A DNA stretch of 64,000 bases from Agriotes lineatus (GCA_940337035.1 OW679197.1:62145903-62209902), one strand, 5' to 3'. Shown: positions 12,245 to 24,752, counted from the first letter of the stretch. Numbers and translations are program-made. Notes: generated by a model not told the origin, from the sequence alone.

Positions 12245-12858
12245 TAGTTTCCGTAACAATTGCCGTTTTATAACCTACAACTTTGATTAGTAATTTTTTT
12301 TAGGTCGTTTGAAGTTCAGATCTGTATTTACTAATTTTAAGTTGTATACAGGCAACTACAATGTATTTAAACAATGATATAATGAGATCCACCTAATTTT
12401 ACTTTAAAGGATCTTTATGCGACAATTATTTGATATTAGCGGCATTCTTGCAAAATCAAAATCTTTTAGGATAATAGATCCTAAGAGATGAATATAAGTA
12501 AATAAGTATTATATTAAACAGAAACAAAGAAATTGTTTGTAAACGTTTTAATCTTGAACATTGCACTTTAATATACATCGGACTTACATTTATTTTATAT
12601 TTTTCACTAGAACACGCTTTGCAATGCTTTTACTGCTGCAATGAAACTGTAAATTGCTAACGCATTCCTCATTTTCAACGCTACTCAAATCTGAGAGTTC
12701 GTGCAATTCGTAACCTATAAAATATTTTGTTTATAATATACTGAGCCTATACATAACTCATATTTCATATTTAGCTACTACAGTCACTTAAATGTTTTGC
12801 ACGTGATTGTATAGTAGAGCTTACAGAGAGATAAGATTCAACTAAAAAAACAGTTATA

Positions 12859-13769
12859 CGGTGACCGCCAAAAGGTCGGTGTAATATGGGAAACATTTTT
12901 ATTTTTGATATTTCAAAAATACTTGTTAATCCAATAATTTGTGCTTATCTAAAAACATATTTAGTTCCTATCATATATTCCGAGTGATTTTGACTTACTT
13001 AGAAAATGGAGGTTTTCGAAATAGTCAAAATCCAAAAAGTGCTATTTTCGGAAATTAAATATGATTTCAATGGAATTGTCATAAGAATCTTGTAAATGTT
13101 CTTTACAGTTGTCTAAATAAGGAGATTTTTTAGAACATGTAAATTGGAGAAAGAAAAATTTCCCCATTTAGATAACTGTAAAAGAACATTTACACTTTTT
13201 GTAACAGTAATTCATTAACTGGGCTAGATTAGGGTTTCTAGAAGCCATTTAAATAGATATTAATTATTACTGAAAAATATTGCTTCTAAAAAGCGCCTTG
13301 CATAAAAAACATAAAAATTATGCAAACATACTACCTTTCAGTAAATAATAAAACATCTAAAGAAGTAATTAACATTTTATATTATTTTTTCCAATTATAA
13401 ATCCTTTAAAGTCTTCACATAAAAAAATTTGAATTTTAATATTAAGTCTTGATATGTGAAATTTTGAAAAATATTTAAAGATTTGAAAAATTAATTTTTA
13501 CCTAAAGTTAAAAAGATGTGTTTTTTGGCCTTGAGATTGCTAACTTAGGTAAAAATAACACATTCTTAAAAAATCTTATTGAAATCTTACTTAATTTCCG
13601 AAAAAGAGCACTTTTTGGATTTTGACAATTTCGAAAAACTTTAATTTCTAAATAAGTAAAAATCATTCTGTATAGATGCTAAGGGTTAAATAGGTTTTTA
13701 GACAAGCACAAATTATGAAAGTAAAAAGTTTTTTTTTCCCATATTATTCCAACTTTTTGGCGGTCACTG
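12859..13769. mobile_element. 911-bp mariner-like non-autonomous element with long inverted repeats
   Basis: The termini read CGGTGACCGCCAAAAGGT on the left and the complement of CAGTGACCGCCAAAAAGT on the right. Both are followed by a TAATATGGG-type subterminal word. The arms extend about 200 bp (a shared block includes CAAAATCCAAAAAGTGC). TA flanks both sides (12857-12858 and 13770-13771). No transposase remains. Confidence 0.8.
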
Positions 13770-13859
13770 TATATTAAATATGTAAACCAACTCTTAAATC
13801 ACACATTTTTGCTTACAGATTCAAGTTTTTTTGGGGGAGTGCTGAAAAAATTTGCTGGT

Positions 13860-14760
13860 GTTTTTTTATTCTAGATTTCAAAATTTGCTCCCCAAAAGGG
13901 TTCAATGAGACGGATGTGATATTTTAAAGATCTTCAAACAGCGAGAACTACTGCAGGTAACAAAATAACACGTTAAAGGCCATTAACGCTGAGCAGCGTA
14001 ACATTACTGAACCTCAAATGTGATGGAACTCTGTCCAGCGTCCTCAAGTGTATCTATCAGTATGACTGAACGCTGCACGGCATATAATGTTCCATATAAA
14101 ATACCAGTAATCTAGTTGTTACTGTCACCACTGGTATGTACACCGCCATATCAGTGTCACACAAACACGAGTTATTTGCCCCATTAGCTCCCTTACAGTT
14201 ATCTACTACTTCGCTTCTACTTGGGCATAACGTGACATAAAGATTCCATTAGTTGCATGCCGAGAGCCATTCTGGTACATAACACGTGTTTCTTAGCCGT
14301 TACATTGCAATATCCTAGTGTCACAAGATAGCCCTATGTGAAGTCAGCCACTGTTCTTCAATGTGTACAAATTCGGAAAATCAGTTTCTTTTACAAACCG
14401 GGTAAAAAAATTGAAAATTCACGCCTTAAAGGGGTTAAATGGGGTATATCTGTTCCTTTAAAGATCGCTATTACGCGGTAACTACTGCAGGTAGAAAGTA
14501 GAATTTCGGATCAGTTCCTTTTACTAATCGGGTCAAACAATTTTTCGAAAGCATTCCCAAAATGAATATAATGGGTAGATATGTTTTTGTACAGGTACTG
14601 CAGGTAAGGAGTTAACATTTGGAAAATCATTTCCTTGTACAGATTGAATCAAACAATATTCAGGATTTTTGAAATTCACCCCCCAAAGGTATTAAATGGG
14701 GTAGATCTGGTTTTCTAAAGATCGCCACTTCGCGATAATTACTGGAGATAGCTATTTGAT
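13860..14760. repeat. Satellite-like tandem repeats, interrupted
   Basis: Four diverged units occur at roughly 13860-13980, 14370-14500, 14510-14620 and 14625-14760. They share a block order: CCCCAAAGG.TTAAATGGGG, TAAAGATCGC, GCG(A/G)TAACTACTGCAGGTA. Unit length is about 110-145 bp. A stretch of about 380 bp at 13985-14365 that lacks the motif splits unit 1 from the rest. Confidence 0.7.
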
Positions 14761-14769
14761 AGTCCGGCT

Positions 14770-15305
14770 TCCAACCACTGCAAGAATGAGGTTGACATTT
14801 TAAACGGCATTTAAACCGTGCAAAGCGCCGGTAAGTACTGTGCTAGTTAGGTATTAAGTTTGGTTTGTTTATGAATGTAAACATGCAAGATGGAACTGGA
14901 AGGTTTTGTTCCATTTATATTTTTCGCCAAGAATAAAATTTAGTTCAACAGCATTGCTAATTAGTTTTCTATAAATTATTGGAACGGGAGGACCCTTTTT
15001 TGTTTTTGATCACAGCACCTACTCTCATTGATGGCTCAATGTTAATTTCAATTCAATAATTTACAATTTTAGACTATTGTCAAGATGGACGGCACAATTG
15101 CTCCATTATGTTTCCCGAAAGAACCAAAAGTGATACTTCTGGGTTTCTATTATAAGCTGTTAATGGTTAATTAATCTTTAATAGTATTTAATTTCATTTT
15201 TAGACTTCAAAAACAAGTAAAATGCCATACTGCGGTTGACTGTAATTCATCATAGGATTATATTTTGGCGGCAAAAGAAAAACTACTCCAGGCATGACTA
15301 ATATA
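14770..15305. other. Intergenic, no gene
   Basis: AT-rich; no open frame or repeat end was recognised between the tandem array and the SINE. Confidence 0.4.
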
Positions 15306-15588
15306 GGCGAGCGCATGGCCCAGCCTGCAAATGGTCGACTATCAGGCTGCCGGCACGGGTTCGATTCCCAGCAACTGTAGAAATATTTTTAAAAACGCAC
15401 ACTTCCCGAATACCGCCGTAACACATGTGGTAGTCGTTAACCATTAACAAGGAAACTCTTCCTCCATTTCAATAGGCAAGGCGAGCCACCTACCCGGCTT
15501 ACGAGCAAAGAGAGCTAATAGAACCACAACGTTGTGGAACTAAACAGGTTAGTGGCCTAACATAGGAAGAAGAACAAGAAGACTAATA
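15306..15588 (+). mobile_element. tRNA-derived SINE, family A (copy 1)
   Basis: The tRNA-like head has an A-box region (GCGCATGGCCCAGC) and a perfect B-box (GGGTTCGATTCCC at about 15358-15370). The body includes GTGGTAGTCGTTAACC, AACTCTTCCTCC and CACCTACCCGGC. The same order of blocks occurs on the minus strand at 59795-60038, which shows it is a dispersed family. RNA polymerase III would start at the left end. Confidence 0.8.
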
Positions 15589-15589
15589 C

Positions 15590-16506
15590 AAGTCAACAAA
15601 GTGTTGTGGGTCATAATCGTTGTACTCAAAACACTGAAAAGAACAGACCGAACACTTGTGAAAGTTATTACAAATAATCTCCACAATTATTTAACTTGCT
15701 CGTTATCTTAATTCTTAATTACTTGTTGTACTTAGCTAAACAATGGCATTTATTAGGATCAGCTGGGTTGCTCGCTTTTCAAAGTTTTTCTAGAATAAAT
15801 ACGTAGCTGGTAAGCTGGTTATCAATTTTTGTATAGTGGATGTTCTGGAAGTGATCTAAATTAGTAATTTTTTATTAGTAAGCCTTATTTTTTTAAATAT
15901 TAGTTTCGTACAAAACTAATAATTTTTCAAATTCTATTGAGTTTTTAAAATACTTTTAAATACTAAATGTATGCAGAAAACATTATATATACTATATCCA
16001 CAACCACATATCATTTCTAATAGTACATTTTAAATCTGTTAACAAATTTCTTCTCATAATTGGATAAATGCTGCTGTACTGCAAGTTACCAAATGTCTTA
16101 ATGTTGAGGAATATACAGTTATTAAATAATATATTTTTATCTACAAAAGTGTGTAAAATTGACTTTTAGTTGGCAGTTTTAAGTTTCTAAAACCACTTTT
16201 TAATAACATGATTTCATTAGCCACTTCGTCAGTAGTAACGTAGTTAACATTTTTAACGACGCTAAATTACGCCTGGTTGCTAGGGTGAAGTTTTTCTTAT
16301 CAAGGCAAACCTGTTATTGGCAAGAAATGTTCAAGTAGGAGACCAGGCAAAAGTATAATTTAGTTATAAACAACTATATGATTCTAGTACAATATACTTA
16401 AACATAAAATTAGAAACTTAAATAAATGAGATTCCATATTTTTGAATTTTCGACAGACACTGAATTAAAATGGAAGTAATTCATGTGATTCGTAAGGAAA
16501 GTTAAG
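15590..16506. other. Intergenic, no gene
   Basis: AT-rich, many stops, no recognised domain or repeat terminus. Confidence 0.45.
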
Positions 16507-17370
16507 TGTAGCGTAGCGGTGATGGATGTCCTTCGTGCAAGAGAAGCCCATAAACTAAAATGTGACATTAAGTGCAGCACTAAATCAGTTAGTAAAAGTG
16601 GAGTTCGCGATGTGACAGTTTAGAGAAAGTATCAATTGTACGCTTGCAATACGAAACATCTGTAATGTTTAGTGTGATTGGTGTCGTCGAGTTGAACAAT
16701 CAAAACTAACTTGTCTAAACGTCACGATGCAATTTCTAGCACAGCCGCAGCTAGGTCGTAAACGCAGGGACATCTGGCAACAAACTTTTTCTGCCCCAAC
16801 TAACAATAGACTAGGCGGAAAGGGAAAGTCAAGCCGAGTCGACAATACAGTCGTAAACGCTCGAAAAGGGAAAGCTCTTTTTGACGGAAGGTATTTCAGC
16901 CTCTTCTGCTACAATAGAGCAAAGGGAGCTTAGCTTGACAATCCTGTTGTACTCAAAAGAATAGGTAATGTCCCTTCCATTCAGGGCACCCAGATAAACG
17001 CAAGTAGCTTAGTTTTCGGGATCACTTTTACTTTTACGTAACATCAGATCATTTCATCACTTCGCGTAATATCACTTGAGTTAATATCATGTTTTCTACA
17101 TATTGCGACTTGTACGCATTTTGCTGAGTCGAGGACCGCGGTCAGTTTCCAAAGTCTTTAATTAATAAATAATTCGGTATCGAATACCAGGCTACTCAGA
17201 ATTCGTATTTGTATTTTAAATTAATTTTAATGAATTTGTATATGTTGTATTTTGATCGTGTGTTCTAAAGTAAATAAAAGGAATGCTATTGTTGTGGTGT
17301 TAAACGGTTGTATTTTACTGAACTTAATTCCACAGCTATAAACAACATAATAGTTCCAGTGGGAACCACA
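16507..17370 (+). mobile_element. LTR of a gypsy-type retrotransposon (LTR-1) with primer-binding site
   Basis: Begins TGTAGCG and ends ACCACA, about 864 bp. It is directly followed by AAATTGGTGACCCGCGAC, which looks like a tRNA primer-binding site, so this is a 5-prime LTR. Inside are a degenerate TATA-like GATAAAC at about 16993, a TCACT initiator at 17022 and AATAAA at 17273. It resembles the LTR at 33513-34243 through many collinear blocks (ACTAACTTGTC, ACGTCA, GTATTTTACTGAA). No gag or pol follows, so the element is cut short within about 40 bases. The 68-residue frame inside (16727-16933) is not considered a gene. Confidence 0.7.
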
Positions 17371-17411
17371 AAATTGGTGACCCGCGACTAAAAAACTAAC
17401 CTAGTATTATT

Positions 17412-19353
17412 TCATGGATTTCTTGATGATAAGTTCATTGAATTGGTAGTCTTAAGGTTGCGCCTCAATATAATTTCAACGTTGTTTAATAGTAACAGGT
17501 AAGTAGCACACCCAGCCATCATCTGGAAAAACGTTATTAAAGATTTGTTACATTGATCGTAATAAAATAGATATACCTTGTATAGAAGCGGAATATTTAT
17601 GTCGAAAAGTTTCACTGCAGAAAATCTGACTTTACAGTGTAGCAGACTAACCATATATCCATATTTCTGGAATTATAGCAAGTAAATAATTTTCCTACAA
17701 ATATGTCTGCTGGCTATAGTTTAGTTCTTTCTTATTTTCGTACAGTTTTTAAATGAAAAAATTAGCTACAGTTGTAAAATTCATGATCTTACGTGTATTG
17801 TTGCAAGGCGGAAATATTTCATCGACAACAGCATATTACAAATACTTTAAAAATAACAAACTAATTCATTTTCAGTTAATTCAATAAGTAAAACTAACAG
17901 CAGCCATTCTTTCTCTCTCGTTCGCGTTTTAAGCTTTGCGTTATGCCAGGTCGTGATGTTTGACGAGTAGAGAACATACAACAGAACAATTGATTGAACC
18001 AATATTTATAAATAATATCATTAGTTGTCCTGCTATTAAGTTACTTGCATAACTCTTGATTCTATAGTAGAAGAAAACGCTCAGAGGTCGTTTCAAAAAA
18101 TAATGACACTATCAGTTTTTCAATATCTTACTTATTGGTTGCCTATAATATCCACATTCAATTTGAATCTCGCCTGAAAATTACACGTGGTACTAAAATG
18201 TAAATAATACAGTTGAAGTAATACTGACTTTATGGCAGAAGTTTTCAACAATTTTTTGTAAAGTGTGTAAAGAATGGAACATTGTTAAGGGTCTAGGGGG
18301 ATAATAAGTATCTCCATCAAAATAGGCAGAAAGATCCAAATGCATACTTAAGCAGTTACGCTCCCTAGAAATTGAATTTATAAAAATACTTACGCAGTTC
18401 ACTTCTGTACCAGTAATTTGATCGTCGAATACGCTTCTTGTAGCCATAAAAATACATTTTTCACATTCAGTCCTAACGCCATCGCAGGTTATCACGATCA
18501 CTGCTATATGGTACACGTGAATAGCAATCCAAACCACTGAGATGTAAAACGATAAAGGTTTGTTTGGTATTAAGGTTGAATAATAATACATTGTAATAAA
18601 TTTGTATAAATTGTGTATGATCCAAATAAAGGAATGGGTAGTCATTGCCAATAAGTAAATGCCATACACTTTATTTATTTTTTTCGAAGCAAATCGCAGT
18701 TTCATGTGCATTCTTCTTAGAACTTCAAAATTAACATCTTTTGTATTTCCAAGAAGCTCGTTGATTTGTTTAAATTTAAACTTCAGTAGTATTACTAGGT
18801 TGATAAAATTGATAACGGATGCAAAAACAAATAATTCTGGACAAGTGTATGCTATAAAATCAGAAACATTTCTTTTATTGACATCTACTGCTACAGCCGA
18901 TGTAAAAACGAAGGCGTACGCATACATTTCCCATTTAATAACTTTTTCTAGTTGTTGTTGAGTTTTCTCTTCGGTGTTGTACTTTTTGTCGATAGAAGAG
19001 AATGTATTAAATAAGCGCACAAGTTTGTGTTGGTAAATTATACCTATAAAGGAACCAAGTACAATTATGCACGATGTTAGAAAAATAGCAAATAGAAAAA
19101 CCCCACGTATGAGGTACATATTGTGAAGGTATTCGATAATTCTTCCAAGTTTAGCCGCCACAAACACAACATTGAAGAAAAGTATACGCATACAATAAAT
19201 CGTATTGGTTTTCAGATACTTAATTCGTATTCCATCTTGGTGTTGCTCAAAGGTATAAGCTGTTAGCCCCATAAACTTACTAACATAGAAAAGTATTTTA
19301 AAGTAAAAATAAGGTGTCATGGCAGCTTTACAAAACACTAAGTAAAATGACAA
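17412..19353 (-). CDS. Gustatory receptor (7tm_7 family), three exons
   Basis: Seven-transmembrane chemoreceptor, expected to form a ligand-gated channel in taste-neuron membranes (family knowledge). Exons on the minus strand are 19353-18394 (320 codons), 17666-17577 (30 codons) and 17522-17412 (36 codons plus stop). Both introns are phase 0, with donors GTAAGT and GTATAT and acceptors ending CCAG. The total is 386 residues, normal for the family. The last exons hold the conserved region: SLLHCKVRFSAVKLFDI, then MMAGCATYLLLL, the start of helix 7. The family signature TY-x5-QF reads TY-LLLLN-NV here, so the Gln and Phe are lost. Earlier hydrophobic stretches such as LFAIFLTSCIIVLG and FVFASVINFINLVILL are membrane segments. 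Reading straight on through donor 18393 would give a false tail without helix 7. The frame is intact; function is likely but unproven. Confidence 0.88.
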
Positions 19354-20440
19354 TTACTGATAGTTGTTTATGTTACTTGTCACAGGACGATAGAATGAAT
19401 ATTTTACGTAAATTGATTAGAAGCAGAAGTCAGGAGCAAGTAGCATTTAACTAAATAATAATGTTCGAATTTGTATGCTCGCAAACTGAAAATACACATT
19501 ATATTACATTTAATTTGTTATAGTGCCAACAGTGTTAATGGTTATTTACTTATAGTAAACATTAGGTTTTCATTCCGAAAAAACCAGACAAGCTGAATTT
19601 TGGATAGACACATCTTATGACCTCGTAAATGAAATGTTAGAAGGAGTGCTTAAGAGTTCTAGGGAGAGGGGCTAGGCTGCTCGGAGTTAAATTTTAACAA
19701 AAAATTAAATCCTGATGTCCAGGAAAGCATCTACAAATAATTATTTGTACAACTAGTTTTGAAAGTCATACTTTTTTGCAGTTTGATTAACGAGAATGAA
19801 AAAAGGGACTTTTAAAATGTATTCTACACGTAGTTTTTTTGCATATTGATCTCTTGTAACTTGAAACTTAGTCGAAAAGGACTTCGGAATTTAAAGCTGT
19901 CAAATTGACATTTAAATAAAATAGTTAAAAGGGTGTACTTTTTTTCACGATTTTGGGTTAAAAAAGTGGTACATTTAATAAGATTTTTATTTAAAAAAGA
20001 GACGACTTTCATGATCACTATGCAAAAATAGCTATTTGTGCAACAAGTTCTAAAAGTGGACGTTTATGCACGAGAAATGAAAATTTATGAAACGAAGCCG
20101 AAGGCTTAAACACTTTTAGCACGAGTTTGCACACAATATTTTTTCTACGGCCTTAAAGTTACTGTTATTAATCCATTAATGTCGATTTAACAAAGGTTTG
20201 CATTTATGACAGTTATAATTTATGTCATAGTAAAGGAATGGCCTTGGGGCGCAGGTGACTGTTTCTGCAGCCGGTAACTGTCAAAGTTAGTTATCAGAGG
20301 TAATTATAAACGTACACCTTTTATTATATTTATTAATTACATAATGCTTTAATTATTTAAAAAATACTTTACCTCTAACGAAAGAAGTAACTAGAATAAC
20401 TTTATAACCTCACTTCCAGTTGAAAATTCTAAATTCTACA
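19354..20440. other. Intergenic with a short dispersed repeat
   Basis: No gene is supported. The stretch 19744-19800 (TTTGTACAACTAGTTT, GAAAGTCATACTTTTTT, TTAACGAG) recurs at about 45688-45745, so it belongs to a dispersed repeat of unknown type. Confidence 0.5.
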
Positions 20441-20441
20441 C

Positions 20442-20483
20442 CAGCTGTTTACTTTTAGCACATGGGCTAAAAGTAAACAGCTG
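20442..20483. repeat. Perfect 18-bp hairpin
   Basis: CAGCTGTTTACTTTTAGC (20442-20459) and its exact complement (20466-20483) are separated by six bases. A weaker inverted pair (TATTTTTTCTACGGCC near 20135, GGTCGTAGAAAAAATA near 20565) lies outside, so this may be the centre of a larger, decayed fold-back element. Confidence 0.75.
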
Positions 20484-20489
20484 ATTTTA

Positions 20490-21275
20490 CATTTAACACG
20501 CTGATTTATAAAACGTCATTTTTAGTGAATCAAGCTAGTGTTAAAAGGCCTACTTTTGGTAGTGGTCGTAGAAAAAATAAATTTGAAACGACGTTCGTTA
20601 TTTTATTATAGCGTTGGTTGATACAAACATCACTATGTCTACTATAGATTTTTGAAAAAAACATTCACCAAACTAAGATCTCTACTATTTCGCTCTGCTA
20701 TGAACCGCCGTGTCACGCGCATCGGTTTACCTGCGTCCGCCACAGGCTATTTGGATTAACTTGTTGTAAGACTTTACAGGGTTTTTACAGTAACAGGCAT
20801 TTAATAAGCTGATGGATGCTATGGTAAGTATTTATTAATTTATAGGTTTAACTAAAAAAAGAAAAAAGACCGCGCAAGAATTAACAAAACGGTTTCTCCT
20901 GAATATCTCTCTTCCTGTTGATTTTATGACAAAAGTATCATTATACTAGTATAAACTGTTATCTACCAGAAATTATCTACAGGATAGGTGTCTGAATGTT
21001 TTTTCGTACGAGCAACCGTTTTTACATGATCAGGCTGTAATCCTACATAGTTATTAGAATTAAAATACTTTATGTACGACCGGGTGGAATTGGTCACTTT
21101 ATATTCTATTTCTGAGGGCGTAATGTATCACTTTAAGACCATATGTCCATAAAGTACTTTTCGACCTGTTTACTATTTTGTTTGTCAGTTTAACTAGCAA
21201 CATGATTTATGAAAATTATAAATCTGGCTTTAGTTGTGAAAATTCTGGATGTACTGCTATGACATTGTACCCGCA
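20490..21275. other. Intergenic, no gene
   Basis: No coding or repeat signal was recognised apart from the weak outer arm mentioned for the hairpin at 20442. Confidence 0.4.
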
Positions 21276-21279
21276 AGCG

Positions 21280-22480
21280 ATTCTGTTTAATCATCAGCTA
21301 TGTTTTAAAAATAATTAAATAAAAAAATAACAGAGTTGGTTATGGTTTAACCGTTAAAAATATTTATAAAAAAATGTAATTTGGAAGAGGTAGCATTTGA
21401 GAGGCTAGTAGCTAAAGGAATGTTTTTAACATTTAATAAACATAAATATGCAACTGTAAAATAACCTTAAAAATAACGCTAAATATTGTTCATACATGCT
21501 AAAATTAATATTGAATTACAAGTTGTTTAAGTAAAGGCAAGGTTGGTCACATAGAACATGTCGATAATTACAAGAAAATTTGCATATGAATCACATAAGA
21601 AATATGTAATTGTAAATAAGAAATAAAACAGAATGTACCTGCAAGCAAGAATAAAGTGTGAACTGAAAAGAATCATTAAAATGTGTTTAAGTAAACAAGT
21701 GACAAATTGTAACATTTTACAAAGTTAAATGGAATATAGTATTAAGTGGATGAAAAAATAAATAAGGTGTCAGTTACTAGGTGATCAGAATTAATTAAGA
21801 AATAACAAGCCAACAAGCCGGAAAACATTGCTGTTTTTTTTCTTACTCAATCGAAGGTTGAAAAAATAGCCCGAAAGCTGCTGTGTTTGATCTTCAGCTG
21901 CATTGTGAAATAATTAAATAAGTAAAATAACAGAATTGGTTATAGCTGAATCGTTAAAAATACTAATACTGCCTAATACAAAAAGTTAATTAATGAATTA
22001 CGAGTTAAAAGGGTTTTAGGTGAATAGGAACAACATACATTTGGAGCAAATTGCATTTGAGGCACTAGTAGTTGACAGGAAATGTTTATGGATTGCATTT
22101 AGATTAATAAGGTTTCATAGTCAATAAATATAAATATGCAAATGTAATATAGTTGTGCGTAAGTTTACTATGAAAAGATCTTTAAGAGTAATGCAAACAG
22201 TATTAATACATGACAAATCTGATATCGAATTGCAATATGGCAAACGGTGAAGAAATTCAGAAAAAGCATGTCAATATTGATAAAAAATAGATAAAGAATG
22301 TGAAATGCATAAACGATACAAAGACAAGAGGTAGCTGAAGTGCATGATTACCAATTGTGGACTGAAAATAAGAGGTTAAAATGTGTTGAAGTGAAGTGTC
22401 GAAATGTGACAGTTATAAAAATCAATATAAATAATCTAGTGTTAAGTATAAATAACCAAATGAGATGTTAAGTAGCTACG
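21280..22480. repeat. Diverged direct duplication of about 0.5 kb
   Basis: 21280-21740 and 21890-22480 share ordered blocks: TAACAGA(G/A)TTGGTTAT, CGTTAAAAATA, ATTTGAG, CTAGTAG, AAATGTTT, AATATGCAA and ACAAATTGT-type ends. The second copy has extra insertions. No frame is preserved in either copy. Confidence 0.6.
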
Positions 22481-22484
22481 AAAT

Positions 22485-23039
22485 ATGAAGATATAAAGTA
22501 TAAAAAAATAATAATTTGGCCTCCTACAAGCCGAATTTCAAGTAGGGTCTTAAAGATTTGTAGTTTAAGTAATAAAACTCATTTGAACGCCATTTGTGTT
22601 TACTTAAATCCATGTAGTAAATTTAGAAGTCTGAGGGATAATTTGGTACAAATACTGTTGACGTGAAAGGTAGTTTTTGGACGACTGTGAAGGCTTCCCG
22701 AAGGCCTCCTTCGGAAAACAGTTCGGGAGCAAACATGATGCTCGCAGCCATTGTTGAGCAGTAAGCTGAACTGGTACTAGTTTGGTTGCACGCGGAAGAA
22801 GATGCCAAGCAAAGGAACAGGACCAAAACATAAGGAAAAACATAAAGAGGCCGCACCTCTTTGGTGTATCTAGCTGCAGACGGGTGTAGCCAGAAGAGAT
22901 GTTGGAAAGCAGTTTCGAGAAGGGGCGGTATCTGAGGGTGCAAAACTGCAATCTAGGAATAGCGTGCTGTACCTACCGATAATAGTGCTGGGGATTGTTT
23001 TCCGTGTAGAGAGCATAACAGGTATCTAGGAAACATTCT
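22485..23039. other. GC-richer intergenic patch
   Basis: Around 22620-22980 the base composition rises and two overlapping minus-strand frames of 115 and 106 residues stay open. Neither shows a known domain. It may be a decayed transposon. Confidence 0.35.
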
Positions 23040-24165
23040 TTTACACATGCGAAATAAATCTGTCAAAAAGTGGCCAATAAAAATCCACCATTTGACGTTT
23101 CTTGACCAACCAAAAAAATATCATGGGATATATCTTTCTAAAAGGTATTCAAGTGACTATTCAACTCACTTGTCATCTATCAAAAACTGACCAATAAAAA
23201 TACAAGATTTGACGTCTTTGAGCCAATAAAAATGAACTACATTGGCAATTTTCACTAGTGAAAATAATCGACAATTTTCACTAGTGGTATAGTGAATATT
23301 TTAAACAAATTTGATTTTTATTAGAAAAAGTCAGTATTAGTGTTTTGTTACTATAGAAATTGCGTAGTTTCGTGCTAGATTTACTGAAAACTAATTTGAA
23401 AAAGTAGTTTGGTTCATTGAATAGTCCCTCGAATGCCATTCTTAGTCAAAGTTAAATAGAATATTTCTGCGGTGGTATCACTACTCATGTCATTGCTCTT
23501 AGGATTAGGACGAGTGCGCAATAGACATTCGTGATACCACAGCAAAAATATTCGACATAACTTTGACTACTCATGGTATTATATGTGACTATTCAATTCA
23601 CCTGTCATCTGTCAAAAAGTAACCAATAAAAATCCAGAATTCTGACGTTTCTTGACCAATCAAAAAAATATCAGTGGATATATCTTCCTAGAAGGTATTC
23701 AAGTGACTATTTTTAACAAATGCTATTTTTATTAGAAAAAGTCAATATTAGTGTTCTGTTACTATAGAAATTTCGTAGTTTGTTGCTAAATTTACTGTAA
23801 ACTAATTTGAAAAAGTAGTTTGGTTCATTAAATAGTCCCTCGAATACCATTCTTAGTCAAAGTTAAGTAGATTATTTTTGCGGTGGTATCACTACTCATG
23901 TCCATTGCGCTTTGGTACGCTGTCGCACTCGTCCTAATCGTACCAAAGCGCAATGGACATTCGTGACACCACCGCAAAAATAGTCGACATAACTTTGACT
24001 ACTCATGGTATTATAAGTGAATATTTTAAACAAATGTGATTTTTATTAGAAAAAGTCAATTTTCGTTTTCCGTTACTATCGAAATTGCGTAGTTTGTTGC
24101 TAGATTTACTGAAAACTAATTTGAAAATGTTGTTTGGTTCATTGAATAGTCCCTCTAATACTTGA
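23040..24165. repeat. Tandem array with long internal hairpins
   Basis: A unit of about 145 bp (starting TTTTTATTAGAAAAAGTCA, ending GTTCATT.AATAGTCCCTC) occurs three times, near 23291, 23703 and 24018. After each of the first two units comes a palindrome of about 150-165 bp whose arms include CAAAGTTA and GCGGTGGTATCACTACTCATG; centres lie near 23512 and 23932. A further direct repeat (CCAATAAAAATCCA, GACGTTTCTTGACCAA) occurs at about 23070 and 23623. No coding potential. Confidence 0.7.
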
Positions 24166-24296
24166 GCGATTAACTATTGTAATTGGTTGTTTTATTTCAT
24201 CTTTAATTACATTAAATGTGTTTTCATGAAATAAGCAGCCTATAGGGACTTTAAAGTTCAAATGTATATATTTTTTTATATTAGTTTCTCCATAGG

Positions 24297-24640
24297 TTAT
24301 CACTGAAGTTGAGCTTTTTATCATGATTGCGGATTCAGCTGCCGAGGCCCGTAGGCCCAAAGCAAATAAGCCACATGCGGGATAAAAAAACTTCCAGTGC
24401 CGTGGGGTAGGTACATTGTTTTTTAAATCGCGAAATTACAACATTTTAACCAACTTTTGTAGGTTATGTTGACGTCGGTTGACGTTTACCTATCGTCCAG
24501 CCGCCTACAAAAAGTCATAAAACAATGGATTACTTCACTGCCCATTTCTCGTATTTTATTTGACGATTTCGACGTTCTTCATTGTCGATTAAAAAAAAAT
24601 ATTATGCAGATGCAAATCTTGTCTTGTGTTGCTCAATAAA
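24297..24640. repeat. Dispersed repeat R, uninterrupted copy
   Basis: Matches the flanks of the hAT element at 26503. Shared words are GCCGAGGCCCGTAGG, TACAACATTTTAAC, TAGGTTATGTTGACGTCGG and TGGATTACTTCACTGCC-like text. Here the CCCGTAGG site is unfilled, so this copy shows the sequence before the hAT insertion. The identity of R is unknown. Confidence 0.75.
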
Positions 24641-24752
24641 AGATTTCTGCTCCTAAAATGACTTTTCGTTATTATTTAACTTGTGAATCACCAGAGTTAC
24701 GGTTCCGTTCGCAATTTTAGGCGAGATTCATTAATATAAATTTAAAAAAATA

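Noticed and set aside
16727..16933. 68-residue ORF as a small gene
   Set aside because: Lies wholly within the LTR at 16507-17370, upstream of its own transcription start.
18193..18393. Read-through C-terminus of the gustatory receptor's first exon
   Set aside because: It lacks helix 7, whereas splicing at GTAAGT (18393) to 17666 and 17522 gives the conserved end in phase 0.
18659..18961. 100-residue plus-strand frame opposite the gustatory receptor
   Set aside because: Antisense shadow of the receptor exon.
22604..22951. Two overlapping minus-strand frames of over 100 residues
   Set aside because: Different frames of the same DNA, no motif; treated as a GC-richer patch only.
23040..24165. 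CRISPR-like array
   Set aside because: Repeat units are long, not separated by regular unique spacers, and the DNA is eukaryotic.
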